Source: Methyloversatilis sp. (GTDB taxonomy: Bacteria; Pseudomonadota; Gammaproteobacteria; Burkholderiales; Rhodocyclaceae). Taken from it: 64,000 nt of DNA. The translations under genes and the position numbers were made by a program. The stretch lies in assembly GCA_016791045.1 (NCBI GenBank), contig JAEUNO010000030.1, forward strand, positions 1 through 64,000. The letters are read 5' to 3'. Shown here one piece after another: positions 49,198 through 58,038 of this stretch. Numbering within the stretch: position 1 is the first letter of the stretch; every line of letters starts with the position of its first letter. The notes below the pieces were generated by a model. The model was not told where the DNA came from, ran no database searches, and saw only the letters and a list, made by a program, of their open reading frames with translations.

Positions 49198-49653
49198 TCA
49201 GCCGCCAGCGCCGCCGAGTGCGGCCTTCACGAGTGCCGACGCCGCGGCCATGTCGGTCTTGCCGGCCAGCTTCGCCTTCAGCGGACCCATGACCTTGCCC
49301 ATGTCGGCCGGACCGGTTGCTCCGACAGCCGCGATCACCTCGGCGATGACTGCACGAACTTCGTCTGCACCCATTTGCTGCGGCATGTAGGCAGTCAGGA
49401 TTTCGAGTTCCGCCTTTTCCGCGTCGACCAGATCCTGCCGACCTGCGCTTTCGAACTGGCTGATCGAGTCGCGCCGCTGCTTGAGCATCTTGTCGATGAC
49501 CGCGGTGACTTGTGCGTCGTCGAGCGCGATGCGTTCATCGACTTCCTTCTGCTTGATCGCCGCAAGCAGCAGGCGAATCGTGCCCAGACGCGCACTGTCC
49601 TTGGCGCGCATCGCCGATTTCATGTCTTCGGTGATCTGGTCCTTCAGGCTCAT
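49198..49653 (-). CDS. GatB/YqeY domain-containing protein
   Basis: A 151-aa helical protein of the YqeY family, related to the tRNA-binding tail of GatB. Typical features are MSLKDQITEDMKSAMRAKD at the start and the YMPQQM motif. It is often found between rpsU and dnaG. The ATG at 49653 fits the family; the frame is open upstream. Function not established. Confidence 0.92.
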   Translation of the reverse strand: MSLKDQITEDMKSAMRAKDSARLGTIRLLLAAIKQKEVDERIALDDAQVTAVIDKMLKQRRDSISQFESAGRQDLVDAEKAELEILTAYMPQQMGADEVRAVIAEVIAAVGATGPADMGKVMGPLKAKLAGKTDMAAASALVKAALGGAGG

Positions 49654-49700
49654 GGTCGAGTGCTCACAGCGGAAACAGTTGAAGGGGCGCAAGAAACACA

Positions 49701-49736
49701 AAAAGCCGAAGGCGCTGTGGAGCGCATCCGGCTTTT
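49701..49736 (-). terminator. Terminator between rpsU and yqeY
   Basis: An 8-bp outer stem (49701-49708 with 49729-49736; CGGCTTTT) and a 5-bp inner stem (49712-49716 with 49721-49725). On the minus strand it is followed by five T. It would reduce rpsU read-through into yqeY-dnaG-rpoD, as in the E. coli operon (known there between rpsU and dnaG). Confidence 0.85.
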
Positions 49737-49771
49737 CGATTCAAGCCCTGCAGCCTTGCAGGGCCCGGCGA

Positions 49772-49984
49772 TCAGTACAGCTTCGGCGGCAGGGTCTGGC
49801 TGCGCAGCCGCTTGTGATGGCGCTTGACCGCGGCAGCCAGCTTGCGCTTGCGCTCGGCGGTGGGCTTCTCGTAGAACTCGCGTGAGCGCAGTTCGGTCAG
49901 CGTGCCTGCTTTTTCGATGGTGCGCTTGAAGCGACGGATTGCCACTTCGAACGGCTCGTTTTCCTTGACGCGAATACCCGGCAT
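49772..49984 (-). CDS. rpsU: 30S ribosomal protein S21
   Basis: A 70-aa basic ribosomal protein with the family start [20 protein letters not shown] and a basic C-terminus ([23 protein letters not shown], quoted in part). It heads the macromolecular synthesis cluster, divergent from tsaD. Confidence 0.98.
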   Translation of the reverse strand: MPGIRVKENEPFEVAIRRFKRTIEKAGTLTELRSREFYEKPTAERKRKLAAAVKRHHKRLRSQTLPPKLY

Positions 49985-50113
49985 GCAACAGCCCTCAATG
50001 GCGCGCCCGCTTTTCTGAATGAAAGCGAACGCATAACGGAAAGCCGGTGAGTATATCGCCTAGTCGGAGTTGTGCCAAGCCTGACCGACGTTGCGGCCCG
50101 TACAATGTGGGCT

Positions 50114-51124
50114 ATGTGGATACTTGGCATCGAATCGTCGTGCGACGAAACCGGTCTGGCGCTCTTCCACGACGTGCGCGGGCTTGCGGCGCACGCCGTG
50201 CATTCGCAGATCGACCTGCATCAGGCCTACGGTGGCGTGGTGCCCGAGCTGGCATCACGCGACCACGTGCGGCGCATCGTGCCACTGTACCGTCAGGTAC
50301 TGGCGGACGCAGGTATCTCCGCAGGCGACATCGATGCGGTCGCCTACACGGCCGGACCGGGTCTGGCCGGGGCGTTGCTGGTGGGTGCCGCGTTCGCGGA
50401 GTCGCTTGCGTTGTCGCTGGGCCGGCCCGCGATCTCCATCCATCATCTTGAAGGACATCTGCTGTCGCCACTGCTGTCGGCCGACCCGCCGGCATTTCCG
50501 TTCGTGGCGCTGCTCGTGTCGGGCGGCCATACGCAGCTGATGCGGGTGACCGGCGTCGGTGCGTATGAGTTGCTTGGCGAAACGCTGGACGATGCGGCAG
50601 GCGAGGCGTTCGACAAGACCGCCAAGCTGCTTGGCCTGCCCTACCCGGGTGGCCCGGCGCTCGCTGCACTGGCAGAGCGTGGCGTGGCGGGCCGTCTGAA
50701 GCTGCCGCGCCCGATGCTGGGCAGCGGCGATCTCGATTTCAGTTTTTCCGGCCTGAAGACCGCGGTACTGAATCGGGTCAACAGGGGCGTCGAGGACGCT
50801 GCCCGGGCAGACCTCGCGGCTGAGTTCCAGGAGGCGGTGGTCGATGTGCTGGTCGCAAAATGTCTTGCCGCTCTGCGCCACACCCGCCTGACCCAGCTGG
50901 TCGTGGCCGGAGGTGTCGGTGCAAACCGGCGCCTGCGCAGCCGGCTGGATGTCGAACTCGCGCAACGCCGTGGCCGCGTTTTCTACCCGGAAATTGAACT
51001 GTGCACGGACAATGGCGCGATGATTGCCTTCGCAGGTGCGTTGCGGCTGGCGGCCGGCCTGGCCAACGCGTCGACCGGCGGCGAAATCGCGGTTCGGCCG
51101 CGGTGGGCGCTCGATACGATCTGA
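50114..51124 (+). CDS. tsaD: tRNA threonylcarbamoyladenosine transferase TsaD
   Basis: TsaD catalyses the last step of t6A37 synthesis on ANN-decoding tRNAs. The 336-aa protein has [10 protein letters not shown] at the start, iron ligands H111 and H115 in HHLEGHL, and [23 protein letters not shown] in part. It is divergent from rpsU, as in many proteobacteria. The ATG at 50114 fits the family. Confidence 0.97.
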   Translation: MWILGIESSCDETGLALFHDVRGLAAHAVHSQIDLHQAYGGVVPELASRDHVRRIVPLYRQVLADAGISAGDIDAVAYTAGPGLAGALLVGAAFAESLALSLGRPAISIHHLEGHLLSPLLSADPPAFPFVALLVSGGHTQLMRVTGVGAYELLGETLDDAAGEAFDKTAKLLGLPYPGGPALAALAERGVAGRLKLPRPMLGSGDLDFSFSGLKTAVLNRVNRGVEDAARADLAAEFQEAVVDVLVAKCLAALRHTRLTQLVVAGGVGANRRLRSRLDVELAQRRGRVFYPEIELCTDNGAMIAFAGALRLAAGLANASTGGEIAVRPRWALDTI

Positions 51125-51134
51125 TCGTATCGGA

Positions 51135-51749
51135 TCAGCCGGCTGCGGTTTTCTTGCGTCCTATCCGGCTTTCGCTGCCATTCATCAGACGGCGGATGTT
51201 TTCGGCGTGGCGCCAGATCAGCAGCCCGGCCATCGCTGCGAATGCACCGCACACCACGGCCGAGCCGGTATAGAGCAGGCCGGTGATCGGGGCGCTGCAC
51301 GCGGCGAGCAGCGCGGCGAGCGAGGAGTAGCGTGTGATGGCCGCAACGCCTACCCAGATTCCAAGTGCGATGACCCCAGCCGGGGGTACGGCAACCAGCA
51401 TGACGCCGGCCGCGGTCGCGACGCCCTTGCCGCCGCGAAAACCCAGCGTGGCCGGGAATACATGGCCGACGAACGCCGCGACGCCCGCCAGCAGGGCTGT
51501 CGTGTCGCCCATGCCCAGTGCGCGCACCACCCATACTGCAACGCAGCCCTTCAGCGCGTCACCAAGCAGGGTGAGGATCGCCGCTTTCCTGTTGCCGGAG
51601 CGCAGTACGTTGGTGGCGCCGGGGTTCCCCGAGCCGTAGGTTCGCGGATCGGCGAGTCCGAAAATTCTGCTGGTGATGACGGCGAAGGGGATGCAACCGA
51701 ATGCGTAGCCGATGACGAGAGCGAGGGCGATGCTTGAAGCGGTATTCAC
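51135..51749 (-). CDS. plsY: Acyl-phosphate:glycerol-3-phosphate acyltransferase
   Basis: PlsY makes lysophosphatidic acid from acyl-phosphate. The 204-aa membrane protein has the three PlsY motifs: GYAFGCIPFAVI then GSGNPGATNVLRSGNRKAA in part, and PATLGFRGGKGVATA. Convergent with tsaD and divergent from folB. Confidence 0.95.
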   Translation of the reverse strand: MNTASSIALALVIGYAFGCIPFAVITSRIFGLADPRTYGSGNPGATNVLRSGNRKAAILTLLGDALKGCVAVWVVRALGMGDTTALLAGVAAFVGHVFPATLGFRGGKGVATAAGVMLVAVPPAGVIALGIWVGVAAITRYSSLAALLAACSAPITGLLYTGSAVVCGAFAAMAGLLIWRHAENIRRLMNGSESRIGRKKTAAG

Positions 51750-51769
51750 GATATGCGACGGGCCCGACG

Positions 51770-51787
51770 TAGAATCCGTTCATTCTA
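51770..51787. promoter_or_regulatory. Face-to-face -10 elements of folB and plsY
   Basis: TAGAAT (51770-51775) and its mirror ATTCTA (51782-51787) form a small palindrome between the divergent genes. Each could be the -10 of one gene; the overlap would make the two promoters compete. -35 boxes are weak. Confidence 0.35.
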
Positions 51788-51812
51788 GTTCCACACGGGC
51801 AGCACGCGAGTC

Positions 51813-52172
51813 ATGGACTGCATATTCATAGAAGGCATGAAGGTGACCGCTTCGGTCGGCATCTACGCCCGCGAAAAGGCACATACGCAACAGCTGGAAA
51901 TCAGCATGACCTTCGGCGTGCCGGATGCCGCAGCGGAAAACGATGACATCAACGACACCATCGACTACGCCGAAGTGGTCAATCGCATCCGCGCAGAACT
52001 GGGGCAGCGCCACTTCAACCTGCTGGAAACGCTGGGCGAATTCGTCATCCACATGATGCTCGAAGATTTCAAGGCGTCATGGGTGAAGATATCGATCGCC
52101 AAGACCGGCATCATGAAGGACGTACGTCAGGTCGGTGTGACGATAGAGCGGGGCCGTTCGCCGACAGCCTGA
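51813..52172 (+). CDS. folB: Dihydroneopterin aldolase
   Basis: FolB cleaves dihydroneopterin in folate synthesis. The 119-aa product has the family core with VGIYAREKAHTQQLEI in the first half, YAEVVNRI and LLETLGEFV (catalytic Glu region), and IAKTGIMKDV near the end. Its last 62 bp overlap the 3' end of ogt on the opposite strand. Confidence 0.93.
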   Translation: MDCIFIEGMKVTASVGIYAREKAHTQQLEISMTFGVPDAAAENDDINDTIDYAEVVNRIRAELGQRHFNLLETLGEFVIHMMLEDFKASWVKISIAKTGIMKDVRQVGVTIERGRSPTA

Positions 52173-52656
52173 AGCCGCCCGCGGCGGCCTCATGTGCCAG
52201 CAGCCAGCGCTTTATGCCGGGCAGGAATCCGGTCGTCGAATGCGCGAAGCCACCCAGCCTGCCGCCGGCCGCAACGATGCGGTGGCAGGGAATCACGACC
52301 GGAAAGGGGTTGGCGCCGCAGGCGCCGCCCACCGCGCGTGGTGAACTGCCGAGCTGCGCTGCGACGTCGCCGTAGGTCAAGGTACTCCCCGGTGAGATCG
52401 CCCGCATCACCTGCCAGACCGCGCGTTGATGCGGCGTGCCCGTGGCGACGAGTGGCAGGTCGAACGGGGTCAGCGGATCCCGCAGATAGGCCGTGAGCTG
52501 GGTAGTGACCTCGCGGCCAAGGGCACAGCGCGCACTGCGCTTCAACCCGGCAGGGAGAAATTCGATGCTGGCAACCATGTCGTCCGCCAGCCGAACGCCG
52601 AGTGCGAAGCCGGGTGCGTCAACGATGACGTCCCAGTCGCCGTCCGACGTGCTCAT
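52111..52656 (-). CDS. ogt: Methylated-DNA--protein-cysteine methyltransferase
   Basis: A suicidal DNA-repair enzyme that removes alkyl groups from O6-alkylguanine. The 181-aa protein carries the active-site VIPCHRIV (Cys124) and the wing-helix LTYGDVAAQLGSSPRAVGGAC in part. The C-terminal about 20 residues are unusual and encoded within the antisense overlap with folB. The upstream gene overlaps it by 4 bp. Confidence 0.92.
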   Translation of the reverse strand: MSTSDGDWDVIVDAPGFALGVRLADDMVASIEFLPAGLKRSARCALGREVTTQLTAYLRDPLTPFDLPLVATGTPHQRAVWQVMRAISPGSTLTYGDVAAQLGSSPRAVGGACGANPFPVVIPCHRIVAAGGRLGGFAHSTTGFLPGIKRWLLAHEAAAGGFRLSANGPALSSHRPDVRPS

Positions 52657-53237
52657 GGAACGGAACGGCCGGCCAGCAACTGGACCTTCAGATCGTCCTG
52701 CGTGGGTACCGGGCCGATCCAGACCGCGAGCAGGCTGCGAAAGAAGTCTTCGCCTTCGATCATGGTGCTCGAGGGCTGACCATCAACCACAATGCGCGTG
52801 CCTCGACCGGGTATCCAGTCCAGCGCCAGCCGGCTGCCCGACTTCACCGCCCCGATCGCCAGCACCTGTTCCGAAAAAGCCTTGATGCGCGGCTGCATGG
52901 CTTCGTACTCGTCGCGTGGCAGGTTTTTCTTGATGCCGCGGATCAGCGGCTTGTTGAAGTGCTCGGCCGGTACATCGACCATCGACACGATTTCGATCCG
53001 TTTGGCGCCCGGCACTGCCATGGCGCTGTCGAGACTGTCGGCGGGTGCGCCCAGATAGAGCCCGATGGCGTACGCCTTGAGCGAATAAAGGCTGCGAATG
53101 CCTTCGCCATTGAGCTTCAGTGGCGCATCGGCGACGCGGGTGACGGGTTCGAAACGCTGTATCGCGGGCTCTGCGGCATGCAGTGGAACCGCAACGCAAA
53201 ACAGGACAACGACCAGCGCGAGGACGCGTGACGGCAT
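52653..53237 (-). CDS. Chalcone isomerase-like periplasmic protein
   Basis: A 194-aa protein with a signal peptide (about 1-21, ending LHA) and a chalcone-isomerase-like domain (LNGEGIRSLYSLKAYAIGLYL). In bacteria such proteins are periplasmic and of unknown function; they are not flavonoid enzymes. The ATG at 53237 gives the only convincing signal peptide. It overlaps ogt by 4 bp. Confidence 0.82.
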   Translation of the reverse strand: MPSRVLALVVVLFCVAVPLHAAEPAIQRFEPVTRVADAPLKLNGEGIRSLYSLKAYAIGLYLGAPADSLDSAMAVPGAKRIEIVSMVDVPAEHFNKPLIRGIKKNLPRDEYEAMQPRIKAFSEQVLAIGAVKSGSRLALDWIPGRGTRIVVDGQPSSTMIEGEDFFRSLLAVWIGPVPTQDDLKVQLLAGRSVP

Positions 53238-53337
53238 GCGGAACTCCGTTTTGGCGGGCACCCGATTATCGCGCGCAGTCGGCCGATGGCAACGTCGAAG
53301 TGGCAAAGATGACAGATTTATTGATGAAAGAGCCTTA

Positions 53338-53363
53338 AAAAACAATCGCAACCTATTGTTTTT
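53338..53363. other. AT-rich inverted repeat before the TPR-barrel gene
   Basis: AAAAACAAT (53338-53346) and ATTGTTTTT (53355-53363) form a 9-bp perfect inverted repeat around 8 bases, in the divergent gap. It could be an operator or a weak bidirectional terminator. It stands out in AT content from its surroundings. Confidence 0.45.
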
Positions 53364-53434
53364 CATGTCTTGAGATGCAAAGATCGAGGGCCTGAATATT
53401 CAGTTGCCGCATGTTTCGGCGGCCGGGAGAGCAC

Positions 53435-54808
53435 ATGAGAACAACGACGAGGTCAGCGTGGCGTATCCGTCCGACGTCCGCTTCAGGTCTGCGACGATGG
53501 CTGTACCTTCCGGCCGTCGTGCTGTGGTTGGGTAGCCAGGCGCATGCGCAGTCGGTCAACGAACAGGCGGCAGCGCACATCGAAGCCGGGCGTCATGCGG
53601 CGGCTTATGCCCTGCTGGCGCCACAGGAAAGCGAACGTGCCGGCGACCCGCAATTCGATCTGCTGCTCGGCATTGCTGCGGTCGAAACCGGTCGTCATAC
53701 GCTGGCGGTATTCGCACTCGAACGGGTGCTGGCGCTGCAGCCGGACAACGCGCGTGCACGCGCCGAAATCGGTCGCGCCTATCTCGCGCTCGGCGAATCG
53801 GCGAGCGCAAAACGCGAGTTGCAGGCGGTGCGCGGACAGAATGTGCCGCCGGAGGTCGCACGCTCGCTCGATCGTCTGCTGTCGGCGATCGATCGTGCGC
53901 CGACCGCGCCCAGATCTTCCTTTTCCGGCTTCGTCGAGGCAGCGGTCGGGCGCGATACCAACGTCAACAGCGCCACGTCAGCCGGCTCGATCGCGATTCC
54001 CGGACTGATCGGCGACTTTACGCTGACCGGCGACAGCCGCAGCCGCGACGCGTGGTTCTCGTCACTCGCCGGCGGCTTCAATGCGCGAATTCCGGTCAGC
54101 CAAGAGTGGGCGGTGGTGGGTGGTGCGTCCGGTGCAGGTCGATTCAACGGCGGTGAATCGCGCTTCGACACGACCGCGGTCGATGGCAATGCCGGCGTTG
54201 CCTGGACACGTGGGGCCAACCGCGTCACTGCGGCGTTGCAAGGCGGCATCTTCGAGGTGGACAACGACAAGTTGCGCGACTACACCGGACTCAGCCTGCA
54301 GTGGCAGCACACGCACGACGCGCGCAACCAGACGACCGCATTCATGCAGCACGTGCGTCTGCGCTACGACGGCAGCAACGACGTGCGAGACGTCAACCGG
54401 AACATCTACGGCGTCGGTCACGCCCATGTGCTGCAGGGTGGCAAGACGATGATGTTCGGCAGTTTCTACCTGGGCAGTGAAACCGGTCGCAACGATCTGC
54501 CTTCCGGCGTCAATATCGCGGGCAATGATGTCATCGGCTTCCGTGTCGGCGCCCAGCACACGCTCGACCCACGCTGGCTGCTGTTCGGTGCGCTCGCTCA
54601 TGAAGCGCGTGATTACGAGAATGCCGACCCCTTGTTCCTGCGCGTGCGCGACGATACCTTGACCACGCTGTCGCTCGGCGCAACCTATGCGCTGACCGAG
54701 CGCTGGTTGTTGACGCCGTCCGTCACGCTGATGCGCAACGATTCCAGTTTCAGCGTCAATGATTATCGCCGCGGCGTTGCGCAGTTCGCCGTGCGCCGTA
54801 CGTTCTAG
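53435..54808 (+). CDS. TPR plus outer-membrane beta-barrel protein, Slam-like
   Basis: A 457-aa protein with a signal peptide (about 1-38, ending AHA), TPR-type helices (about 41-150; GRHTLAVFALERVLALQPDN in part) and a C-terminal region of about 295 aa (163-457) rich in alternating beta-strands that ends in Phe, as outer-membrane barrels do. This layout is that of Slam/DUF560 proteins, the outer-membrane part of type XI secretion. The ATG at 53435 is preceded by GGGAGAG. It lies 9 bp before the FecR-domain gene, the likely cargo. Confidence 0.72.
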   Translation: MRTTTRSAWRIRPTSASGLRRWLYLPAVVLWLGSQAHAQSVNEQAAAHIEAGRHAAAYALLAPQESERAGDPQFDLLLGIAAVETGRHTLAVFALERVLALQPDNARARAEIGRAYLALGESASAKRELQAVRGQNVPPEVARSLDRLLSAIDRAPTAPRSSFSGFVEAAVGRDTNVNSATSAGSIAIPGLIGDFTLTGDSRSRDAWFSSLAGGFNARIPVSQEWAVVGGASGAGRFNGGESRFDTTAVDGNAGVAWTRGANRVTAALQGGIFEVDNDKLRDYTGLSLQWQHTHDARNQTTAFMQHVRLRYDGSNDVRDVNRNIYGVGHAHVLQGGKTMMFGSFYLGSETGRNDLPSGVNIAGNDVIGFRVGAQHTLDPRWLLFGALAHEARDYENADPLFLRVRDDTLTTLSLGATYALTERWLLTPSVTLMRNDSSFSVNDYRRGVAQFAVRRTF

Positions 54809-54817
54809 GAGATCGCC

Positions 54818-56218
54818 ATGACCCGGATTTTCAGGCCAGTCCCGCTGGCGCTCGCCATGGCGGCCGCGTTTCCGCTCACCGTCCATGCAGACAGCGCGGC
54901 GCGCGTCGAGTTCACCGCCGGCGAAGTCCGTGCGGTCGCGGCCGACGGACGCAGTCGTCCGCTGACGCGCGGCGCTCAGGTGGGCAGTGGCGACACCATC
55001 GACACCGGCAGCGGACGTGCCCAGATGCGCTTTACCGACGGGGCACTGGTGTCACTGCAGCCGCAGACACAGTTCCGCATCGACCAGTACGCATTCGCCG
55101 GCAAACCGGACGAAGACCGCGGCTTCTTCAACCTGCTCAAGGGCGGTCTGCGCACCATCACAGGGCTGGTCGGCAAGGCGAATCGCAGCAATTACAAGCT
55201 CACCACGTCGGTCGCCACCATCGGCATCCGAGGTACCGAGTTTTCCGTGGCCTACGGCAACAGCATCAATGTCACGACCGGCGATGGCGCCGTCGATGTC
55301 TGCAACGGCGCCGGATGCCTCACGGTCGAGGATGGCCAGAGCGCCTACGTGGCCGACCAGAACTCGATGCCCGTCATCATCGAGGTGAAGACGGACCTTC
55401 CGCCCCCGCCGCCGTCGAACGCGTCGGGTGGCGTCGAACCACCGGTGCGCGATGAAGTCTTCCTCGTCGGCGAGGAACGCGATGACGACGGTGACCTGGT
55501 CACGCTGGACGGACTGGACCCGCAGGGTGACCTGCAGTCGGGCGATGGTTACTACGTGTATGGGCAATACACCGAACAGTACGGCGGCTATGGCGGCCTG
55601 GTCACGCTGAGCGATGTCACCACGGCGTTCGAAGGCAGTGCGCTCAAGTCAGCCGACAGTGGCGATGGCGGTCTGCTGACGGCGGGCACCGTCGTGCAGT
55701 CGGCACAGGACGGCATCATCGGCTGGGGCCGCTGGGCCAGCGCGTCGTGCGCCGGCTTCTCGTGCGATGGCGATGACATCGTCGACCTGCATTACGTCAC
55801 CGGCCGTGCCACGCCGGATCTGGCGGCGCTCGGCGGCATCAGTGCAACCTACAGCCTGAGTGGCGCAACGACGCCGACCGCTTCCGGAGGCGCACCGGGC
55901 GGCGCGGTCAGCGGCACGCTGCTGGCCGATTTCACTAATTACACGGCTGATCTGGATCTCGGGGTCACCGTCAGTGCGGTCACGTTCAACGTCTCCGGAA
56001 CGGGATCGATCAATTCGGGTACGGCGGCCATCTCCGGCTCCTTCGACAACTGCAGCGGCTGCGGCAGCACGCCCAACGGCAGCTTCCATGGTTTCTTTGC
56101 CGGCCCCGCAGCCGAGCGGGCAGGGGTGGTGTACTCCTTCGACAGTGCCATCAACGGCATCGACAAGGTGACGGGCGCCGCGGTGTTCGCCAGGGGCGGT
56201 TCGAACCTGGGCAACTGA
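54818..56218 (+). CDS. Secreted FecR-domain protein with beta-rich C-terminus
   Basis: A 466-aa protein with a signal peptide (about 1-24, AHA-type cleavage HADS) and no lipobox. A FecR domain spans about 55-175 (DTIDTGSGRAQMRFTDGALVSL in part, ATIGIRGTEFSVAYG), then a Pro-rich linker (194-199), an acidic stretch, and a C-terminal region (about 290-466) with IGWGRW, GSFHGFFAGPAAERAGVVYSF in part and VTGAAVFAR. The GFFAGP-ERAG pattern resembles the small C-terminal barrels of TbpB-like, Slam-dependent proteins. It lies 9 bp after the barrel gene. Confidence 0.75.
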   Translation: MTRIFRPVPLALAMAAAFPLTVHADSAARVEFTAGEVRAVAADGRSRPLTRGAQVGSGDTIDTGSGRAQMRFTDGALVSLQPQTQFRIDQYAFAGKPDEDRGFFNLLKGGLRTITGLVGKANRSNYKLTTSVATIGIRGTEFSVAYGNSINVTTGDGAVDVCNGAGCLTVEDGQSAYVADQNSMPVIIEVKTDLPPPPPSNASGGVEPPVRDEVFLVGEERDDDGDLVTLDGLDPQGDLQSGDGYYVYGQYTEQYGGYGGLVTLSDVTTAFEGSALKSADSGDGGLLTAGTVVQSAQDGIIGWGRWASASCAGFSCDGDDIVDLHYVTGRATPDLAALGGISATYSLSGATTPTASGGAPGGAVSGTLLADFTNYTADLDLGVTVSAVTFNVSGTGSINSGTAAISGSFDNCSGCGSTPNGSFHGFFAGPAAERAGVVYSFDSAINGIDKVTGAAVFARGGSNLGN

Positions 56219-56256
56219 CGGCGCGCGGCAGTCGCCCTTTCGGCGGCCCGGCACTT

Positions 56257-56280
56257 CCGGGTCGCCGACCCCCGGCTTTT
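56257..56280 (+). terminator. Candidate terminator after the FecR gene
   Basis: CCGGGTC pairs with GACC-CCCGG (two-base bulge) and is followed by CTTTT. It would end the two-gene barrel/FecR unit ahead of the Kef gene. Confidence 0.4.
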
Positions 56281-56366
56281 GGCGTTCTGTTCCGACGCAG
56301 CGCGAACGATCTCCGTGCTGCGCGGTCATGCTCCGTCGGCATTAAAAAAAACGGACACCACGCACC

Positions 56367-58025
56367 ATGCCCCATCACACCCCGCTGATCACGACCATCG
56401 TCGGAGGTCTGGTACTGGCGTTCATCTTCGGCTCGCTGGCACACCGCTTCCGCATGCCGCCGCTGGTCGGCTACCTCGTCGCCGGCATCGCGGTCGGTCC
56501 GTTCACGCCCGGCTTTGTCGCCGATGTCGCGCTGGCGCAGGAACTGGCCGAAATCGGCGTCATCCTGCTGATGTTCGGCGTCGGCCTGCATTTTTCGCTG
56601 AAGGACCTGATGTCGGTGAAGGGCATCGCCATTCCGGGGGCGATCGCGCAGATCGGCATCGCCACGCTGCTCGGCATGGCACTGGCCTGGGCGATGGACT
56701 GGACCGTCGGGGCCGGCATCGTGTTCGGTCTCGCGCTGTCGGTCGCCAGCACGGTCGTGCTGCTGACGGCGCTGCAGGAACGGCGGCTCGAAACCACCCG
56801 CCGCGGGCGCATCGCCATTGGCTGGCTCATCGTCGAAGACATCGCCATGGTGCTGGCGCTGGTGCTGATCCCCGCCTTCAGCGGTCTGCTCGGTGGCCAG
56901 GGAGAGGCGCTGAGCGGCGATGCGCTGCTGAAGACGCTGGCCATCACGCTGGGCAAGGTGGCCGCTTTCGTCGTCGTCATGCTGGTGGTCGGGCGCCGGG
57001 TGATCCCCTGGACGCTGGAACGCATCGCCGATACCGGCTCGCGCGAACTGTTCCGCCTCGGCGTGCTGGCCATCGCGCTTGGCTTCGCGCTCGGCTCGGC
57101 CTATGTGTTCGGCGTGTCTTTCGCGCTGGGCGCGTTCTTTGCCGGCATGATCCTCAGCGAATCCGAACTGTCGCACCGTGCGGCGGAAGAGTCGCTGCCG
57201 CTGCGCGACGCGTTTGCCGTGCTGTTCTTCGTGTCGGTCGGCATGCTGTTCGATCCGTCCATCGTCGTGCGCGAGCCGCTGCTGGTGCTCGCCACCGTAT
57301 TCATCATCGTCATCGGCAAATCGATCGCGGCGGCGGCCATCGTGCGTGCCTTCGGCCATCCGCTGAGCACCGCGCTGACGGTGTCGGCCAGCCTGGCCCA
57401 GATCGGCGAGTTCTCTTTCATTCTCGCCACGCTGGGTCTGTCGCTCGGGCTGCTGCCTGAAACCGGGCGCGACCTGATACTGGGCGGCGCCATCATTTCC
57501 ATCCTGCTCAATCCGCTGCTGTTCGTTGCGCTCGACCGGCTCAAGCCCTGGCTGGAAGCGCGCGAAGGCACGGCGAGCGCGGTCGCGCCGGATCCTGCGG
57601 CCGCGACCGAAATCGAAGGTCATGTCGTGCTGGTCGGCTTCGGCAAGGTCGGTCACCGCATCGTGATGGCGCTGCTGGAAAGCGGGCGCAAGGTGGTCGT
57701 CATCGAGGACCATGCGGAAGTGGTCGAAGCACTGAACGGTGACGGCATCCCTGCGCTGTACGGCAATGGTGCGGCACCCGGCATGATGGAAGCGGCGCGC
57801 ATCGAGAGCGCGCGTTTCCTGCTGGTCGCCATTCCGGATGCGCTGGAAGCCGGTCAGATCATCGAGCACGCCCGGCGCATCAATCCGGACATCGAGGTGA
57901 TTGCGCGTGCCTACACGGACGCCGAACTGGCGCACCTGGAAAAGCACGGCGCGACGCACACCGTCATCGGTGAGACCGAGATCGCGCGCGGCATGGCGCA
58001 GCGGGTCATCGACGCGATGGTCTGA
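56367..58025 (+). CDS. Kef-type (YbaL-like) cation/proton antiporter with TrkA-N domain
   Basis: A 552-aa protein: a CPA2-type membrane domain of about 12 helices (residues about 5-385) and a C-terminal NAD-binding TrkA-N (RCK) domain starting at about 412 (VVLVGFGKVGHRIV). The order matches YbaL/KefB proteins that export K+ or Na+ in exchange for protons. The ATG at 56367 fits the start (PHHTPLITTIVGGLVLAF). Confidence 0.93.
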   Translation: MPHHTPLITTIVGGLVLAFIFGSLAHRFRMPPLVGYLVAGIAVGPFTPGFVADVALAQELAEIGVILLMFGVGLHFSLKDLMSVKGIAIPGAIAQIGIATLLGMALAWAMDWTVGAGIVFGLALSVASTVVLLTALQERRLETTRRGRIAIGWLIVEDIAMVLALVLIPAFSGLLGGQGEALSGDALLKTLAITLGKVAAFVVVMLVVGRRVIPWTLERIADTGSRELFRLGVLAIALGFALGSAYVFGVSFALGAFFAGMILSESELSHRAAEESLPLRDAFAVLFFVSVGMLFDPSIVVREPLLVLATVFIIVIGKSIAAAAIVRAFGHPLSTALTVSASLAQIGEFSFILATLGLSLGLLPETGRDLILGGAIISILLNPLLFVALDRLKPWLEAREGTASAVAPDPAAATEIEGHVVLVGFGKVGHRIVMALLESGRKVVVIEDHAEVVEALNGDGIPALYGNGAAPGMMEAARIESARFLLVAIPDALEAGQIIEHARRINPDIEVIARAYTDAELAHLEKHGATHTVIGETEIARGMAQRVIDAMV

Positions 58026-58038
58026 GTCAAAGGATGTC

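Noticed and set aside
47950..49827. Open frame of about 625 codons antisense to dnaG and yqeY
   Set aside because: It crosses several real genes and the rpsU terminator and has no protein features.
50101..50106. TACAAT as -10 of tsaD
   Set aside because: It lies only 8 bases before the tsaD ATG, which would leave almost no leader and no room for a ribosome-binding site.
56151..57959. Open frame of about 600 codons antisense to the Kef antiporter
   Set aside because: The same codon-bias shadow pattern; the sense frame is a complete antiporter.
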